A stretch of 64,000 nt of DNA from Thiobacillus denitrificans (lineage in GTDB: Bacteria; Pseudomonadota; Gammaproteobacteria; Burkholderiales; Thiobacillaceae): positions 45,726 to 109,725 of the forward strand of contig DYIY01000014.1 of NCBI GenBank assembly GCA_020723405.1. The letters are read 5' to 3'. The position numbers and the translations under genes were made by a program. Shown here piece after piece: positions 61,618 to 64,000 of the stretch. Position 1 is the stretch's first letter; each line of letters starts with the position of its first letter. The notes under the pieces are model-generated. The model had not been told where the DNA came from, did not search any database, and worked only from the letters and a program-made list of their open reading frames with translations.

Positions 61618-62464
61618 GGGGAGCGGATGGGTGGAGTGCCTTGAAGTTTAGCCGCAGAGGCGAATGGTGGTGCAGACCGGGAAGGCAAAACGCGTAAACG
61701 CCGCAATTGCACGTCAATCCTGCGAATGCAGGGATTTAGACTGCTGACTGAGAGGGTGCGTCGCCATTGCACAAGAGGCGATCAAAGCACTTATTGCAGT
61801 GCGTAATATGTGCCAAAAGAGCTATGCAAAAAAGAACGTGGGTCATTTGCGCCCCATCGAATCTAAATACCGGGTCAAAACTACCCCATTGCAAACTTGA
61901 AAAACACTGCCTAGATTTGCAAGAAAAGAGGACATGTTCATGATCCAAACAAAATTCTCCCGGCACCATCCAGCCAGGGCTCTGTGTCACGCCGTAGTGA
62001 TCAGACCCTGCTATCTTGCGGATGGCACTCGAAAGGGCGCACTTGGCGATTGTCGAGACCCCCTCCTTATAGACGCGTGTTACCTACTGGCCAGCCATAC
62101 GTGCATTACTTCAGGCTCATTGGCTGATGGCCAACAAGAGCCGGTCTCCTTTTCCTGGCGAACCATCGAGATCGACGGTATCCCAATCATCCGCAAGAAG
62201 ACAGTATCTTGGAGTGCAGCTAAAGAATCGTCTATCGAGTCGCACATAGAGCGGCATCGTACAGTCTTCCTGGGCCTTCACCCCAAGATCGCTCCTGGGC
62301 ATGATGAAGCAGTTTCGCCGGATTCGGCGGAGTGACGTCTTTCCTCTTGTGGGACGCCCTCTATCCAAATTTTAATTTATATCAGTCAATAAGTTAACTA
62401 ATACACCGAGAGAGTATGAAGCACGAACTCCCAGAATACACATCAATTTTTCGGTCGATCTAAC
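61618..62464. other. AT-rich, mostly non-coding junction with the integron region
   Basis: About 850 bases between creB and the first integron-type core site, clearly lower in GC than the genes before it. One ORF at 61940 is a possible gene. No integrase gene was found on either strand. Confidence 0.55.
61940..62335 (+). CDS. hypothetical protein in the AT-rich region
   Basis: A 131-residue frame with AGAGG eight bases before the ATG at 61940. Composition is mixed, with several Cys and His and no signal peptide or recognised motif. It may be a foreign gene or a remnant. A minus-strand ORF overlaps it but has no ribosome site. Confidence 0.4.
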   Translation: MIQTKFSRHHPARALCHAVVIRPCYLADGTRKGALGDCRDPLLIDACYLLASHTCITSGSLADGQQEPVSFSWRTIEIDGIPIIRKKTVSWSAAKESSIESHIERHRTVFLGLHPKIAPGHDEAVSPDSAE

Positions 62465-62471
62465 GTTGGGC
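62465..62471 (+). other. integron-type core recombination site (GTTRRRY)
   Basis: CTAACGTTGGGC contains GTTGGGC, the attI/attC core. No RYYYAAC inverse core is seen at proper distance upstream, so it is either an attI-like site or a degraded attC end. It marks the left boundary of the cassette that follows. Confidence 0.55.
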
Positions 62472-62508
62472 AAATTAAAGGTGTGCATCTGTGTAACTCA
62501 ATAGTTTT

Positions 62509-63221
62509 TTGTATTCAGCTGTTGTGATCGCTGTCATTTCAAACCCATGTGCGAATGCAACCGAAAATCTTCAGTTGCAAGCTGGTGAATACATCATGGA
62601 GAGAGGTAACGGTCTTTTGTTGCTAGACGCAACAAAAGATCAGGGACACTTTTTATTTTCAATTGAAACTCGCTGGGCCAATGGTTACGTATGTGGATTG
62701 GAAGGGGAGATTCGGGATGCACAAGCGCATGTGAGTGATAACGATGGACAAAGCCTTTGTCTTTTGAGTTTTCGCCCATCCACTAAAGGGTTTGTTTTAA
62801 ATCAAGAATCCGAAGGTTGCCGATATTTTTGTGGGGCACGTGCAACTATGTCAAATGAGTATTTTGTTCCTGAAAAGGCTGTTTAACCGCCAATGTTATT
62901 AGCTCACGAAATGAATTCAAAGAGCTCTTCGACAGTAAAAAATTCAAGAAGGCTAGAGAAATTTTAAAGCCACTACTAACCACTTGCTCAGAAACACTTT
63001 ACAATCTTGGCAGTGCATGGATACGAAATGATTTGGCCCTCACTTATTATAAGCTCAAGGATTATTCGGAATGTATGAGTACCCTTGAGCCCCTCGCAGA
63101 TGTTGCCGCTACCTATGATGGTGCCAAAACTGAAGACATGATGCCTGAACTTCTGGAGTTCGTTCCTGTCATGAAGGCGACATTAACTAATTTGAAGCTC
63201 TGTAAGAAGAAATTACATTGA
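62509..63221 (+). pseudogene. cassette-borne secreted two-domain protein, frameshifted
   Basis: Two frames in series look like one gene. 62509-62886 encodes a short secretion-like start (VVIAVISNPCANA) and a Cys-rich domain (NGYVCGLEGEI, CRYFCGARATM). Then, in another frame, an open stretch to 63221 encodes a helical part (KKFKKAREILKPLLTTC to MKATLTNLKLCKKKLH). A single-base loss or gain near 62870-62883 would join them. The only start in the first frame is TTG, so the 5' end may also be damaged. AT-rich codon use marks it as foreign. Confidence 0.6.
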
Positions 63222-63229
63222 TGGTGTAT

Positions 63230-63289
63230 GCCCAACACTACATTCGAGCGGGACTCGCCCAGAAGCGGGCGAGCCCCTCAATTTTACGT
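63230..63289 (+). repeat. attC-like site (integron cassette recombination site), 3' core interrupted
   Basis: The inverse core GCCCAAC (63230-63236) is followed by an imperfect stem: GAG-C-GGG-A-CTCGCCC pairs with GGGCGAG-CCC-CTC around AGAAGC, leaving an extrahelical A at 63253, as attC sites do. The expected end AACGTTGGGC is reduced to TTTTACGT, where group II intron sequence begins. Confidence 0.7.
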
Positions 63290-64000
63290 GTGCGCCGGGC
63301 ATGGCGCGTTACTTCGTCGGTGGAAGTCCGACGGCCAGGTATTGCAGAGCCGAAGGCAAGGAGAAGGTCAAGGGCGTCGTCGCGAGGCGGGGTCTGAAGG
63401 AAGCCCAATCCGAAATTGCGGGGCGATGAACAAAAACCGGATAAGAGGCGTGATGTACTCGGGACGAGCGGGCACGTGACCGCGAAGTCCTCCATCTGCG
63501 GCAGTAGGGTGCATTTTGTAAATCCGGCGTCTACGCAAGGAAGGTAACGAGTCTTACCCCGGGAGGCCTCTCCGGTGCTTCAGAGGATCGAAGCTGGGCA
63601 TCTGGCAACGGGTGCTGAATACCGTGGAGGAGTCTGCAGAGGGCATAGTAGGTGAAGTACAGGTCAAGCTATTAGGGCACTCGAACGCCGAAAGGCCGAG
63701 CAACAGACAAGCCACGACCGCAACGTGCAGCACTGAAGGCCTGAACGGTGCCCCGAGAGGGGCTTGAAAGAGAGGAGAAGTCGCTTGCCAAGGAACGAAG
63801 GCAGTGCATCCGGCGAGTCCATGGGGCGTAAGCCTGGTGGCTGGGATGAAGCTTGCGTTGGCGCGGTAGGAAAGGACGCTCCGGTTGGTGTGGGCAGGCG
63901 GTATGCTGTGCGCATCGACTTAATCTGCCGAACCGCCGGATACGTGATCCGTACGTCCGGTGGTGTGGGAGGGGGGAGCCGTGAGGCTTCTCCCTATCCC
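63288..64000 (+). mobile_element. ORF-less group II intron (3' end at the window edge)
   Basis: The 5' end fits GUGYG (GTGTG at 63288 or GTGCG at 63290). Domain V is visible at about 63932-63965: ACCGCCGGA pairs with TCCGGTGGT, TACG with CGTA, with a two-base CG bulge and a CGC-type triad. Domain VI follows (GGGAGGGGGGAGCC stem) with a bulged A in CTATCCC. No reverse transcriptase frame exists between the ends. A CGC triad, short domain V and position after a hairpin plus T-rich run suggest class IIC. Confidence 0.75.

Noticed and set aside
58811..61650. CreB binding tags (TTCAC-N6-TTCAC) upstream of creD or creB
   Set aside because: Single TTCAC or GTGAA words occur, but no correctly spaced pair was found.
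61618..62464. Integron integrase gene upstream of the core site
   Set aside because: No frame on either strand is long enough or shows tyrosine recombinase motifs.
62869..62883. Programmed -1 frameshift signal
   Set aside because: The local GAAAAGG run is not a canonical X-XXY-YYZ slippery heptamer in the reading frame; decay or a sequencing indel is more likely.

Overview
The window is high-GC, densely packed chromosomal DNA from a betaproteobacterium. A Rhodocyclales or Nitrosomonadales type is my best guess, inferred from gene content: an acetate-type symporter with DUF4212, genes of the exosortase-A-associated type, BPSS1780- and DUF2782-type proteins, and a NafY-like protein. No rRNA or tRNA gene was recognised, so placement is tentative. 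Most of the window is housekeeping or signalling sequence. Three stretches look accessory: about 26.2-30.1 kb (lipoproteins, lower GC), about 53.6-55.1 kb (gene remnants and repeats) and 61.6-64.0 kb (AT-rich integron-type DNA with a group II intron).

Layout. 0-7.5 kb: tail of a Lys/Ala-rich gene, a QseBC/TctDE-like two-component system, a cNMP/CBS/DUF294 nucleotidyltransferase-like regulator, a DnaQ-like exonuclease, and a DUF4212-symporter pair. 7.7-13.1 kb: a 1040-residue membrane protein of unknown function that looks receptor-like, a small unknown ORF, an HPP protein and a tandem universal stress protein. 13.1-16.4 kb: an orphan histidine kinase next to molybdenum-cofactor genes moaD, mobB and moaA. 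16.6-23.5 kb: gluQ, an ACP, an acyl-CoA ligase and a PLP decarboxylase of the exosortase-A-associated type, then polA, whose linker carries an in-frame palindromic repeat. 23.7-26.1 kb: a NafY-like protein behind a sigma-54-like promoter, two small proteins and a diguanylate cyclase. 26.2-30.1 kb: small secreted proteins and lipoproteins, three of them sharing a domain, plus a DUF1877 protein.

30.1-42.3 kb: a LOG-family protein, DUF2782, BPSS1780 family, a diheme cytochrome, a TauE/SafE-type exporter, DUF4426, hslU without hslV, lipA, a diheme cytochrome c peroxidase with an FNR-type box, a convergent oxyR, and a PhnD-like binding protein overlapping a GGDEF-EAL-CZB protein. 42.8-46.7 kb: a CobW-type GTPase, bfd, bfr and a DUF2325 operon; two matching Fur-like palindromes precede bfd and the DUF2325 operon. 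46.9-53.5 kb: a 1412-residue SNF2 helicase between two copies of a long palindromic repeat, then ahpC-ahpF. 53.7-61.6 kb: a possible LURP-one-like protein, a HigA antitoxin with an internally deleted HigB remnant, then a creBCD locus extended by an envelope hydrolase-like membrane protein, an M23 peptidase and a NagZ-like GH3 enzyme. Tandem palindromic repeats lie between creC and creD.

The last 2.4 kb hold an integron-type core site, a frameshifted cassette-like gene, an attC-like site and, directly behind it, a group II intron without a reverse transcriptase, cut by the window end. Regulatory themes that recur are oxidative stress and iron (oxyR, ccp, ahpCF, bfd/bfr, Fur boxes), cyclic-di-GMP (two proteins) and envelope stress (CreBC).
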